A DNA stretch of 64,000 nucleotides from Watersipora subatra (lineage: Eukaryota; Bryozoa; Gymnolaemata; Cheilostomatida; Watersiporidae), in contig NC_088718.1 of NCBI RefSeq assembly GCF_963576615.1, positions 32,026,757 through 32,090,756 on the forward strand, read 5' to 3'. Positions 36,835 through 49,413 of the stretch are shown piece after piece. The first letter of the stretch is position 1; every line of letters starts with the position of its first letter. The notes under the pieces are model-generated. The model ran no database searches. It worked only from the letters and a program-made list of their open reading frames with translations, and had not been told where the DNA came from. Both the position numbers and the translations under genes were made by a program.

Positions 36835-36919
36835 TCCCGTGAACCAGGTTTGAACTGGTGACCTAAGGATAACAAATTACCACTACAGTCCTCCGCTCTA
36901 CCAACTGAGCTATCACGGG
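36835..36919 (-). tRNA. tRNA-Tyr(GTA) copy 57, chimeric unit
   Basis: Same gene sequence as copy 17, but its 5' flank is that of copy 52 (ctccggtacaatg). The recombination point is thus inside or next to the gene 5' end. Fully paired, with C60. Confidence 0.95.
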
Positions 36920-37493
36920 CACATCTCCGGTACAATGTGTTTTCTTATTACATAAAATCATTTGAACCTTTGCAGTTTTAATTGAAATGCAGCAGTAAAC
37001 ATTGTCACTCGTCATTGTATGCAAAAAACATTGTCATTATGAGCTATCACTGCAAAATGCCTACAGATGAGTGTGCTGCCAGGACTGTGAAAAAGTTAAA
37101 AAAAAAGGGTTTTGAATGTTGATACCATAATGAACCATGATTACTATGATTAATTCTTATGATATCTTATAAATAACGAGTGAACGCATAAACAATAAAC
37201 CATTTATCAAAACAAACAATTTTGGTCTGTCTCTCTACCCATCGCGGTTCGACGCAAAAACAGATTGCGATTTTTTCCCAGGATCGGTTTGTTTACTGGT
37301 TTAACAATAAATAAAAAATCTTAAAGATAAACACAGTTTTTTGTTTGTTTCTCGACAAACTACCACAAAACCATAATGTTTTTTAGTAGTTTACAAAGTA
37401 TTTTGGTTGTAAGAAAGTTTCCGGTTGGCGTCTCTGCCTTTTTTAACTAATCATCACTATGATTGAGAATAACATAACACGGTTAAAATAGAA

Positions 37494-37578
37494 TCCCATG
37501 AACCAGATTTGAACTGGTGACCTAAGGATAGCAAATTACCACTACAGTCCTCCGCTTTACCAACTGAGCTATCACGGG
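37494..37578 (-). tRNA. tRNA-Tyr(GTA) copy 58, class A
   Basis: Same gene sequence as copy 33 (C13-A22 mispair), 3,293 bp from copy 53. Confidence 0.82.
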
Positions 37579-38152
37579 CACATCTCCGGTTAAATGTGTT
37601 TTCTTATTACATAAAATCATTTGAACCTTTGCAGTTTTATTTGAAATGCAGCAGTAAACATTGTCACTCGTCTTTGTATGCAAAAAACATTGTCATTATG
37701 AGTTATCACTGCAAAATGCCTACAGATGAGTGTGCTGCCAGGACTGTGAAAAAGTTAAAAAAAAGGGTTTTGAATGTTGATACCATAATGAACCATGAAC
37801 ACTATGATTAATTCTTATGATATCTTATAAATAACGAGTGAACTCATAAACAATAAACCATTTATTAAAACAGACATTTTTTGGTCTGTCTCTTTACCCA
37901 TCGCAATTCGACGCAAAAACAGAGTGTGACTTTTTCCAAGGATGTGTTTGTTTTTTGGTTTGCCAATAAATTAAAATACTCAAAGAGATACACAGCTTTT
38001 CGTGTGTTTCTCGACAAATTACAACAAAACCATATTGGTTTTTACTAGTTTACAAAGTATTTTGGTGGTAAAAAAGTTTCCGGTTGGCTTCTCTGCCTTT
38101 TTTAACTAATCATCACTATGATTGAAAAAAACGTTACATGATTAAAATAGAA

Positions 38153-38237
38153 TCCCATGAACCAGATTTGAACTGGTGACCTAAGGATAGCAAATTACCA
38201 CTACAGTCCTCCGCTCTACCAACTGAGCTATCACGGG
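38153..38237 (-). tRNA. tRNA-Tyr(GTA) copy 59, class B-prime
   Basis: Same gene sequence as copy 30. It shares with copy 54 the C four bases upstream (38241). Confidence 0.95.
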
Positions 38238-38810
38238 CACCTATCCAGTAAAATGTGTTTTCTTATCACATAAAACCATTTGAACTTTTGCAGTTTTAGT
38301 TGAAATGCAGTAGTAGACATTGTCACTCGTCTTTGTATGCAAAAAACATTGTCATTATGAGCTATCACTGCAAAATGCCTACAGATGAGTGTGCTGCCAG
38401 GACTGTGAAAAAGTTGAAAAAATTGGTTTTGTATGTTGATTCTATAATGAGCCATAAACACTTTGATTATATCTTATGATATCTTATAAATAACGAGTGA
38501 ACTCATTAACAATAAACCATTTATTAAAACAGACAATTTTGGTCTGTCTCTCTACCCATCGCGGTTCGACGCAAAAACAGGTTGCGATTTTTTCCCAGGA
38601 TCGGTTTGTTTACTGGTTTAACAATAAATAAAAAATCTTAAAGATAAACACAGTTTTTTGTTTGTTTCTCGACAAATTACCACAAAACCATAATGTTTTT
38701 TAGTAGTTTACAAAGTATTTTGGTTGTAAGAAAGTTTCCGGTTGGCGTCTCTGCCTTTTTGAACTAATCATCACTATGATTGAGAATAACGTAACACGGT
38801 TAAAATAGAA

Positions 38811-38895
38811 TCCCATGAACCAGATTTGAACTGGTGACCTAAGGATAGCAAATTACCACTACAGTCCTCCGCTCGACAAACTGAGCTATCACGGG
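38811..38895 (-). tRNA. tRNA-Tyr(GTA) copy 60, class A, D loop altered
   Basis: Same gene sequence as copy 35 (G18 to T). Last gene of the five-unit insertion. Confidence 0.75.
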
Positions 38896-39470
38896 CACAT
38901 CTCCGGTAAAATGTGTTTTCTTATTACATAAAATCATTTGAACCTTTGCAGTTTTATTTGAAATGCAGCAGTAAACATTGTCACTCGTCATTGTATGCAA
39001 AAAACATTGTCATTATGAGCTATCACTGCAAAATGCCTACAGATGAGTGTGCTGCCAGGACTGTGAAAAAGTTAAAAAAAAAGGGTTTTGAATGTTGATA
39101 CCATAATGAACCATGATTACTATGATTAATTCTTATGATATCTTATAAATAACGAGTGAACTCATAAACAATAAACCATTTATTAAAACAGACAATTTTG
39201 GTCTGTCTCTCTACCCATCGCAGTTCGACGCAAAAACAGATTGCGATTTTTTTCCCAGGATCGGTTTGTTTACTGGTTTAACAATAAATAAAAAATCTTA
39301 AAGATAAACACAGTTTTTTGTTTGTTTCTCGACAAATTACCACAAAACCATAATGTTTTTTAGTAGTTTACAAAGTATTTTGGTTGTAAGAAAGTTTCCG
39401 GTTGGCGTCACTGCCTTTTTGAACTAATCATTACTATGATTGAGAATAACGTAACACGGTTAAAATAGAA

Positions 39471-39555
39471 TCCCATGAACCAGATTTGAACTGGTGATCT
39501 AAGGATAGCAAATTACCACTACAGTCCTCCACTCTACCAACTGAGCTATCACAGG
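39471..39555 (-). tRNA. tRNA-Tyr(GTA) copy 61, class A; first gene of HOR copy 3
   Basis: Same gene sequence as copy 16. Confidence 0.88.
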
Positions 39556-40128
39556 CACATATCCAGTAAAATGTGTTTTCTTATTACATAAAATCATTTG
39601 AACTTTTGCAGTTTTAGTTGAAATGCAGTAGTAGACATTGTCACTCGTCTTTGTATGCAAAAACATTGTCATTATGAGCTATCACTGCAAAATGCCTACA
39701 GATGAGTGTGCTGCCAGGACTGTGAAAAAGTTAAAAAAAAAGGGTTTTGAATGTTGATACCATAATGAACCATGATTACTATGATTAATTCTTATGATAA
39801 CTTATAAATAACGAGTGAACTCATAAACAATAAACCATTCATTAAAACAAACAATTTTGGTCTGTCTCTCTACCCATCGCAATTCGACGCAAAAACAGAG
39901 TGTGATTTTTTCCAAGGATGTCTTTGTTTATTGGTTTGCCAATAAATTAAAATACTCAAGGAGAAACACAGCTTTTCGTGTGTTTCTCGACAAATTACAA
40001 CAAAACCATAATGGTTTTTAGTAGTTTACAAAGTATTTTGGCTGTAAGAAAGTTTCCAGCTGGCATCTCTGCCTTTTTGAACTAATCATCACTATGATTG
40101 AGAAAAACTTTACATGATTAAAATAGAA

Positions 40129-40213
40129 TCCCGTGAACCAGGTTTGAACTGGTGACCTAAGGATAACAAATTACCACTACAGTCCTCCGCTCTACCAACT
40201 GAGCTATCACGGG
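40129..40213 (-). tRNA. tRNA-Tyr(GTA) copy 62, hybrid A/B unit
   Basis: Same gene sequence as copy 17; fully paired with C60. Confidence 0.95.
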
Positions 40214-40785
40214 CACATCTCCAGTAAAATGTGTTTTCTTATTACATAAAATCATTTGAACTTTTGCAGTTTTAGTTGAAATGCAGTAGTAGACATTCTC
40301 ACTCGTCTTTGTATGCAAAAACATTGTCATTATGAACTATCACTGCAAAATGCCTACAGATGAGTGTGCTGCCAGGACTGTGAAAAAGTTAAAAAAAAGG
40401 GTTTTGAATGTTGATACCATAATGAACCATGAACACTATGATTAATTCTTATGATAACTTATAAATAACGAGTGAACTCATAAACAATAAACCATTCATT
40501 AAAACAGACAATTTTGGTCTGTCTCTCTACCCATCGCAGTTCGACGCAAAAACAGAGTGTGATTTTTTCAAAGGATGTGTTTGTTTATTGGTTTAACAAT
40601 AAATAAAAAATCTTAAAGATAAACACAGTTTTTTGTTTGTTTCTCGACAAATTACCACAAAACCATAATGTTTTTTAGTAGTTTACAAAGTATTTTGGTT
40701 GTAAGAAAGTTTCCGGTTGGCGTCTCTGCCTTTTTGAACTAATCATTACTATGATTGAGAATAACGTAACACGGTTAAAATAGAA

Positions 40786-40870
40786 TCCCATGAACCAGAT
40801 TTGAACAGGTGACCTAAGGATAGCAAATTACCACTACAGTCCTCCGCTCGAACAACTGAGCTATCACGGG
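40786..40870 (-). pseudogene. tRNA-Tyr(GTA) copy 63, degraded, class A
   Basis: Same lesions as copy 18 (T52-T62, G19 to T, A21 to C). Confidence 0.6.
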
Positions 40871-41439
40871 CGCATCTCTGGTAAAATGTGTTTTCTTATT
40901 CCATAAAACCATTTGAACTTTTGCAGTTTTAGTTGAAATGCAGTAGTAGACATTGTCACTCGTCTTTGTATGCGAAAATAATGTCATTGCGAGCTAATAC
41001 TGAACAATGCCTACAGATGAGTGTGCTGCCAGGACTGTGAAATATTTAAAATAATGGGTTTGTATGTTGATACCGTAATGAACCATGAACACTGTGGTTA
41101 TATCTTATGATATCTTATAGAAAACGAGTGAACTCATCAACAACAAACCATTTGTTAAAAGAGAACTTTTTTGGTCTGCTTCATTGCCGATCGCATGCCA
41201 ACACAAAGACAGATCATGAGTTTTTTCCAAAGGTCATTTTGTTGCCAGCTTTGCGAATAAATTGAAAACTCAGAAATAAACCCAGCGTATTGTATGTTTG
41301 TCAACAACTTACAACAAAACCGTGATACTTTTTAGTAGTTTACAAAAGATTTCTGTTGTAAGAAAGTTTGGGTTGTCGTCTCCACCTATTTTGAAGTAAT
41401 CACAATGATTGAAAAATACATTACATGGTTAAAACAGAA

Positions 41440-41524
41440 TCCCATTAACCAGGTTTGAACAGATGACCTAAGGATAGCAAATTACCACTACAGTCCTCCG
41501 CTCTACCAACTGAGCTACCACAGG
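41440..41524 (-). tRNA. tRNA-Tyr(GTA) copy 64, class C
   Basis: Same gene sequence as copy 39, including the derived T52 that copy 19 lacks. Confidence 0.65.
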
Positions 41525-42096
41525 CACATCTCCAGTAAAATGTGTTTTCTTATTACATAAAATCATTTGAACTTTTGCAGTTTTAGTTGAAATGCAGTAG
41601 TAGACATTGTCACTCGTCTTTGTATGCAACAATATTGTCATTATGAGCTATCACTACAAAATTCCTACAGATGAGTGTGCTGCCAGGACTGTGAAAAAGT
41701 TTAAAAAAAAGGGTTTTGAATGTTGATACCATAATGAACCATGAACACTATGATTAATTCTTATGATATCTTTTAAATAACGAGTGAACTCGTAAACAAT
41801 AAAACATTTATTAAAACAGACAATTTTGGTCTGTCTCTCTACCCATCGCAATTCGACGCAAAAACAGAGTGTGATTTTTTCCAAGGTTGTGTTTGTTTAT
41901 TGGTTTGCCAATAAATTAAAATACTCAAGGAGAAACACAGCTTTTCGTGTGTTTCTCGACAAATTACAACAAAACCATATTGGTTTTTACTAGTTTACAA
42001 AGTATTTTGGTTGTAAAAATATTTCCAGTTGGCGTCTCTGCCTTTTTTAACTAATCATCATTATGATTGAAAAAACGTTGCATGATTAAAATAGAA

Positions 42097-42181
42097 TCCC
42101 GTGAACCAGATTTGAACTGGTGATCTAAGGATAACAAATTACCACTACAGTCCTCCACTCTACCAACTGAGCTATCACGGG
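42097..42181 (-). tRNA. tRNA-Tyr(GTA) copy 65, class B
   Basis: Same gene sequence as copy 20. Confidence 0.93.
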
Positions 42182-42751
42182 CACATATCCAGTAAAATGT
42201 GTTTTCTTATTACATAAAACCATTTGAACTTTTGCAGTTTTAGTTGAAATGCAGTAGTAGACATTGTCACTCGTCTTTGTATGCAAAAATAATGTCATTG
42301 CGAGCTAATAATGAACAATGCCTACAGATGAGTGTGCTGCCAGGACTGTGAAATATTTAAACTAATGGGTTTGTATGTTGATACCGTAATGAACCATGAA
42401 CACTGTGGTTATATCTTATGATATCTTATAGAAAACGAGTGAACTCATCAACAACAAACCATTTGTTAAAAGAGAACTTTTTTGGTCTGCTTCATTGCCG
42501 AACGCATGCCAACACAAAGACAGATCATGAATTTTTTCCAAAGGTCATTTTGTTGCCAGCTTTGCGAATAAATTGAAAACTCAGAAATAAACCCAGCGTT
42601 TTGTATGTTTGTCAACAACTTACAAGAAAACCGTGATCCTTTTTAGTAGTTTACAAAAGATTTCTGTTGTAAGAAAGTTTCGGGTTGTCGTCTCCACCTA
42701 TTTTGAAGTAATCACAATGATTGAAAAATACATTACATGGTTAAAACAGAA

Positions 42752-42836
42752 TCCCATTAACCAGGTTTGAACTGATGACCTAAGGATAGCAAATTACCAC
42801 TACAGTCCTCCGCTCGACCAACTGAGCTACCACGGG
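42752..42836 (-). tRNA. tRNA-Tyr(GTA) copy 66, class C
   Basis: Same gene sequence as copies 12 and 21. The unit deletion of HOR copy 3 lies just to its right. Confidence 0.75.
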
Positions 42837-43409
42837 CACATCTCCAGTAAAATGTGTTTTCTTATTACATAAAATCATTTGAACTTTTGCAGTTTTAGTT
42901 GAAATGCAGTAGTAGACATTGTCACTCGTCTTCGTAAGCAAAAATAATGTCATTGCGAGCTAATATTGAAAAATGCCTACAGATGAGTGTGCTACCAGGA
43001 CTTTAAAAAAATTAAATTAATTGGTTTTGAATGTTGATACCATAATGAACCATGAACACTATGATTAATTCTTATAATTATCTTATAAATAACGAGTGAA
43101 CTCATAAACAATAAACCATTCATTAAAACAGACAATTTTGGTCTGTCTCTCTACCCATCGCGGTTCGACGCAAAAACAGATTGCGATTTTTTCCCAGGAT
43201 CGGTTTGTTTAATGGTTTAACAATAAATAAAAAATCTTAAATATAAACACAGTTTTTTGTTTGTTTCTCGACAAATTACCACAAAACCATAATGTTTTTT
43301 AGTAGTTTACAAAGTATTTTGGTTGTAAGAAAGTTTCCGGTTGGCGTCTCTGCCTTTTTGAACTAATCATCACTATGATTGAGAATAACGTAACACGGTT
43401 AAAATAGAA

Positions 43410-43494
43410 TCCCGTGAACCAGATTTGAACTGGTGACCTAAGGATAGCAAATTACCACTACAGTCCTCCGCTCTTCCAACTGAGCTATCACAGG
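43410..43494 (-). tRNA. tRNA-Tyr(GTA) copy 67, class A flank
   Basis: Same gene sequence as copy 23. Its spacer is a fusion made by the loss of one unit. Confidence 0.92.
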
Positions 43495-44067
43495 CACATC
43501 TCCAGTAAAATGTGTTTTCTTATTACATAAAATCATTTGAACCTTTGCAGTTTTATTTGAAATGCAGCAGTAAACATTGTCACTCGTCTTTGTATGCAAA
43601 AAACATTGTCATTATGAACTATCACTGCAAAATGCCTACAGATGAGTGTGCTGCCAGGACTGTGAAAAAGTTGAAAAAGTGAGATTTGAATGTTGATACC
43701 ATAATGAACCATGAACACTATGATTAATTCTTATGACATCTTATAAATAACGAAAGAACTCGTAAACAATAAACCATTTATTAAAACAGACAATTTTGGT
43801 CTGTCTCTCTACCCATCGCAATTCGACGCAAAAACAGAGTGTGACTTTTTCCAAGGATGTGTTTGTTTATTGGTTTGCCAATAAATTAAAATACTCAAAG
43901 AGAAACACAGCTTTTCGTGTGTTTCTCGACAAATTACAACAAAACCATATTGGTTTTTACTAGTTTACAAAGTATTTTGGTGGTAAAAAAGTTTCCAGTT
44001 GGCGTCTCTGCCTTTTTGAACTAATCATCAATATGATTGAAAAAAACGTTACATGATTAAAATAGAA

Positions 44068-44152
44068 TCCCGTGAACCATATTTGCACTGGTGACCTAAG
44101 GATAGCAAATTACCACTACAGTCCTCCGCTCGACCAACTGAGCTATCACGGG
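44068..44152 (-). pseudogene. tRNA-Tyr(GTA) copy 68, degraded, class B-prime
   Basis: Same lesions as copy 24 (G53-A61, T55 to G). Confidence 0.75.
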
Positions 44153-44722
44153 CGCATCTCTGGTAAAATGTGTTTTCTTATTCCATAAAACCATTTGAAC
44201 TTTTGCAGTTTTAGTTGAAATGCAGTAGTAGACATTGTCACTCGTCTTTGTATGCAAAAATAATGTCACTGCGAGCTAATACTGAACAATGCCTACAGAT
44301 GAGTGTGCTGCCAGGACTGTGAAATATTTAAAATAATGGGTTTGTATGTTGATACCGTAATGAATCATGAACACTGTGGTTATATCTTATGATATCTTAT
44401 AGAAAACGAGTGAACTCATCAACAACAAACCATTTGTTAAAAGAGAACTTTTTTGGTCAGCTTCATTGCCGATCGCATGCCAACACAAAGACAGATCATG
44501 AATTTTTTCCAAAGGTCATTTTGTTGCCAGCTTTGCGAAAAAATTGAAAACTCAGAAATAAACCCAGCGTTTTGTATGTTTGTCAACAACTTACAACACA
44601 ACCGTGATGCTTTTTAGTAGTTTACAAAAGATTTCTGTTGTAAGAAAGTTTCAGGTTGTCGTCTCCACTTAATTTGAAGTAATCGCAATGATTGAAAAAT
44701 ACATTACATGGTTAAAACAGAA

Positions 44723-44807
44723 TTCCAATAACCAGGTTTGAACCGATGACCTAAGGATAGCAAATTACCACTACAGTCCTCCGCTCTACCAACTGAGTTA
44801 CTACGGG
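44723..44807 (-). pseudogene. tRNA-Tyr(GTA) copy 69, heavily degraded, class C
   Basis: As copy 25, with G6 also changed to A (A6-A67). Decay has thus continued after the HOR duplication. It is the rightmost class C gene. Confidence 0.85.
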
Positions 44808-45380
44808 CACATTTCCAGTAAAATGTGTTTTCTTATTACATAAAATCGTTTGAACTTTTGCAGTTTTAGTTGAAATGCAGTAGTAGACATTGTCACTCGT
44901 CTTCGTAAGCAAAAATAATGTCATTGCGAGCTAATACTAAAAAATGCCTACAGATGAGTGTGCTACCAGGAGTGTAAAAAAATTAAAATAATTGGTTTCG
45001 AATGTTGATACCATAATGAACCATGAACACTATGATTAATTCTTATGACATCTTATAAATAACGAAAAAACTCGTAAACAATAAACCATTTATTAAAACA
45101 GACAATTTTGGTCTGTCTCTCTACCCATCGCAATTCGACGCAAAAACAGAGTGTCACTTTTTCCAAGGATGTGTTTGTTTATTGGTTTGCCAATAAATTA
45201 AAATACTCAAAGAGAAACACAGCTTTTCGTGTGTTTCTCGACAAATTACAACCAAAACCATAATGGTTTTTACTAGTTTACAAAGTATTTTGGTGGTAAA
45301 AAAGTTTCCAGTTGGCGTCTCTGCCTTTTTGAACTAATCATCACTATGATTGAAAAAAACGTTACATGATTAAAATAGAA

Positions 45381-45465
45381 TCCCATGAACCAGATTTGAA
45401 CTGGTGACCTAAGGATAGCAAATTACCACTACAGTCCTCCGCTCTACCAACTAAGCTATCACGGG
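45381..45465 (-). tRNA. tRNA-Tyr(GTA) copy 70, class B-prime
   Basis: Same gene sequence as copy 26 (T13-G22 wobble). Confidence 0.88.
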
Positions 45466-46037
45466 CACATCTCCGGTTAAATGTGTTTTCTTATTACATA
45501 AAACCATTTGACCCTTTGCAGTTTTAGTTGAAATGCAGTAGTAGACATTGTCACTCGTCTTTGTATGCAAAAAACATTGTCATTATAAGCTATCACTGCA
45601 AAATGCTTACAGATGAGTGTGCTGCCAGGACTGTGAAAAAGTTAAAAAATTGGTTTTGTATGTTGATTCTATAAAGAGCCATAAACACTATGATTATATC
45701 TTATGATATCTTATAAATAACGAGTGAACTCATAAACAATAAACCATTTATTAAAACAGACAATTTTGGTCTGTCTCTCTACCCATCGCAGTTCGACGCA
45801 AAAACAGAGTGTGACTTTTTCCAAGGTTGTGTTTGTTTATTGGTTTGCCAATAAATTAAAATACTCAAGGAGAAACACAGCTTTTCGTGTGTTTCTCGAC
45901 AAATTACAACAAAACCATATTGGTTTTTACTAGTTTACAAAGTATTTTGGTGGTAAAAAAGTTTCCAGTTGGCGTCTCTGCCTTTTTTAACTAATCATCA
46001 CTATGATTGAAAAAAACGTTGCATGATTAAAATAGAA

Positions 46038-46122
46038 TCCCGTGAACCAGATTTGAACTGGTGACCTAAGGATAACAAATTACCACTACAGTCCTCCGCT
46101 CTACCAACTGAGCTATCACGGG
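46038..46122 (-). tRNA. tRNA-Tyr(GTA) copy 71, class B, fully paired
   Basis: Same gene sequence as copy 27; likely functional. Confidence 0.97.
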
Positions 46123-46695
46123 CACATCTCCAGTAAAATGTGTTTTCTTATTACATAAAATCATTTGAACTTTTGCAGTTTTAGTTGAAATGCAGTAGTA
46201 GACATTGTCACTCTTCTTTGTATGCAAAAAACATTGTCATTATGAGCTATCACTGCAAAAGTCCTACAGATGAGTGTGCTGCCAGGACTGTGAAAAAGTT
46301 TAAAAAAAAGGGTTTTGAATGTTGATACCATAATGAACCATGAACACTATGATTAATTCTTATGATATCGTATAAATAACGAGTGAACTCGTAAACAATA
46401 AACCATTTATTAAAACAGACAATTTTGGTCTGTCTCTCTACCCATCGCAATTCGACGCAAAAACAGAGTCTGACTTTTTCCAAGGTTGTGTTTGTTTATT
46501 GGTTTGCCAATAAATTAAAATACTCAAGGAGAAACACAGCTTTTCGTGTGTTTCTCGACAAATTACAACAAAACCATATTGGTTTTTACTAGTTTACAAA
46601 GTATTTTGGTTGTAAAAAAGTTTCCAGTTGGCGTCTCTGCCTTTTTTAACTAATCATTACTATGATTGAAAAAACGTTGCATGATTAAAATAGAA

Positions 46696-46780
46696 TCCCG
46701 TGAACCAGATTTGAACTGGTGATCTAAGGATAACAAATTACCACTACAGTCCTCCACTCTACCAACTGAGCTATCACGGG
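46696..46780 (-). tRNA. tRNA-Tyr(GTA) copy 72, class B
   Basis: Same gene sequence as copies 20 and 28. Confidence 0.93.
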
Positions 46781-47353
46781 CACATATCCAGTAAAATGTG
46801 TTTTCTTATTACATAAAATCATTTGAACTTTTGCAGTTTTAGTTGAAATGCAGTAGTAAACATTGTCACTCGTCTTTGTATGCAAAAAACATTGTCATTA
46901 TGTGCTATCACTGCAAAATGCCTACAGATGAGTGTGCTGCCAGGACTGTGAAAAAGTTGAAAAAATGGGTTTTGTGTGTTGATTCTATAATGAGCCATAA
47001 ACACAATGATTATATCTTATGATATCTTATAAATAACGAGTGAACGCATAAACAATAAACCATTTATCAAAACAAACAATTTTGGTCTGTCTCTCTACCC
47101 ATCGCGGTTCGACGCAAAAACAGATTGCGATTTTTTCCCAGGATCGGTTTGTTTACTGGTTTAACAATAAATAAAAAATCTTAAAGATAAACACAGTTTT
47201 TTGTTTGTTTCTCGACAAACTACCACAAAACCATAATGTTTTTTAGTAGTTTACAAAGTATTTTGGTTGTAAGAAAGTTTCCGGTTGGCGTCTCTGCCTT
47301 TTTTAACTAATCATCACTATGATTGAGAATAACATAACACGGTTAAAATAGAA

Positions 47354-47438
47354 TCCCATGAACCAGATTTGAACTGGTGACCTAAAAATAGCAAATTACC
47401 ACTACAGTCCTCCGCTTTACCAACTGAGCTATCACGGG
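47354..47438 (-). pseudogene. tRNA-Tyr(GTA) copy 73 with internal T5, class A
   Basis: Same lesions as copy 29 (TTTTT at 39-43, C13-A22). Confidence 0.7.
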
Positions 47439-48012
47439 CACATCTCCGGTTAAATGTGTTTTCTTATTACATAAAATCATTTGAACCTTTGCAGTTTTAT
47501 TTGAAATGCAGCAGTAAACATTGTCACTCGTCTTTGTATGCAAAAAACATTGTCATTATGAGTTATCACTGCAAAATGCCTACAGATGAGTGTGCTGCCA
47601 GGACTGTGAAAAAGTTAAAAAAAAGGGTTTTGAATGTTGATACCATAATGAACCATGAACACTATGATTAATTCTTATGATATCTTATAAATAACGAGTG
47701 AACTCATAAACAATAAACCATTTATTAAAACAGACATTTTTTGGTCTGTCTCTTTACCCATCGCAATTCGACGCAAAAACAGAGTGTGACTTTTTCCAAG
47801 GATGTGTTTGTTTTTTGGTTTGCCAATAAATTAAAATACTCAAAGAGAAACACAGCTTTTCGTGTGTTTCTCGACAAATTACAACAAAACCATATTGGTT
47901 TTTACTAGTTTACAAAGTATTTTGGTGGTAAAAAAGTTTCCGGTTGGCTTCTCTGCCTTTTTTAACTAATCATCACTATGATTGAAAAAAACGTTACATG
48001 ATTAAAATAGAA

Positions 48013-48097
48013 TCCCATGAACCAGATTTGAACTGGTGACCTAAGGATAGCAAATTACCACTACAGTCCTCCGCTCTACCAACTGAGCTATCACGGG
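48013..48097 (-). tRNA. tRNA-Tyr(GTA) copy 74, class B-prime
   Basis: Same gene sequence as copy 30. Confidence 0.95.
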
Positions 48098-48670
48098 CAC
48101 ATATCCAGTAAAATGTGTTTTCTTATCACATAAAACCATTTGAACTTTTGCAGTTTTAGTTGAAATGCAGTAGTAGACATTGTCACTCGTCTTTGTATGC
48201 AAAAAACATTGTCATTATGAGCTATCACTGCAAAATGCCTACAGATGAGTGTGCTGCCAGGACTGTGAAAAAGTTGAAAAAATTGGTTTTGTATGTTGAT
48301 TCTATAATGAGCCATAAACACTTTGATTATATCTTATGATATCTTATAAATAACGAGTGAACTCATTAACAATAAACCATTTATTAAAACAGACAATTTT
48401 GGTCTGTCTCTCTACCCATCGCAGTTCGACGCAAAAACAGATTGCGATTTTTTCCCAGGATCGGTTTGTTTACTGGTTTAACAATAATTAAAAAATCTTA
48501 AAGATAAACACAGTTTTTTGTTTGTTTCTCGACAAATTACCACAAAACCATAATGTTTTTTAGTAGTTTACAAAGTATTTTGGTTGTAAGAAAGTTTCCG
48601 GTTGGCGTCTCTGCTTTTTTGAACTAATCATCACTATGATTGAGAATAACGTAACACGGTTAAAATAGAA

Positions 48671-48755
48671 TCCCATGAACCAGATTTGAACTGGTGACCT
48701 AAGGATAGCAAATTACCACTACAGTCCTCCGCTCGACCAACTGAGCTATCACGGG
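48671..48755 (-). tRNA. tRNA-Tyr(GTA) copy 75, class A
   Basis: Same gene sequence as copy 31 (A21 to C). Confidence 0.88.
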
Positions 48756-49328
48756 CACATCTCCGGTAAAATGTGTTTTCTTATTACATAAAATCATTTG
48801 AACCTTTGCAGTTTTATTTGAAATGCAGCAGTAAACATTGTCACTCGTCATTGTATGCAAAAAACATTGTCATTATGAGCTATCACTGCAAAATGCCTAC
48901 AGATGAGTGTGCTGCCAGGACTGTGAAAAAGTTGAAAAAATTGGTTTTGTATGTTGATTCTATAATGAGCCATAAACACTTTGATTATATCTTATGATAT
49001 CTTATAAATAACGAGTGAACTCATTAACAATAAACCATTTATTAAAACAGACAATTTTGGTCTGTCTCTCTACCCATCGCGGTTCGACGCAAAAACAGGT
49101 TGCGATTTTTTCCCAGGATCGGTTTGTTTACTGGTTTAACAATAAATAAAAAATCTTAAAGATAAACACAGTTTTTTGTTTGTTTCTCGACAAATTACCA
49201 CAAAACCATAATGTTTTTTAGTAGTTTACAAAGTATTTTGGTTGTAAGAAAGTTTCCGGTTGGCGTCTCTGCCTTTTTGAACTAATCATCACTATGATTG
49301 AGAATAACGTAACACGGTTAAAATAGAA

Positions 49329-49413
49329 TCCCATGAACCAGATTTGAACTGGTGACCTAAGGATAGCAAATTACCACTACAGTCCTCCGCTCGACCAACT
49401 GAGCTATCACGGG
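49329..49413 (-). tRNA. tRNA-Tyr(GTA) copy 76, class A
   Basis: Same gene sequence as copy 31. The 5' flank differs from HOR copies 1 and 2 at one site (ttttatttg instead of ttttaattg), a likely conversion tract. Confidence 0.88.

Larger units (their letters stand above)
35845..39137. repeat. Five-unit insertion (3,293 bp) between HOR copies 2 and 3
   Basis: Contains tRNA copies 56-60. The first two units match the start of a higher-order repeat (copies 36 and 37). From the 5' end of the tRNA at 36835 the sequence switches to match 33,626-35,844 (copies 53-55). After 39,137 the start of the higher-order repeat begins again. The switch point lies near 36,880-36,930. The private C at 34948/38241 shows that copy 2 was the donor. 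Confidence 0.85.
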
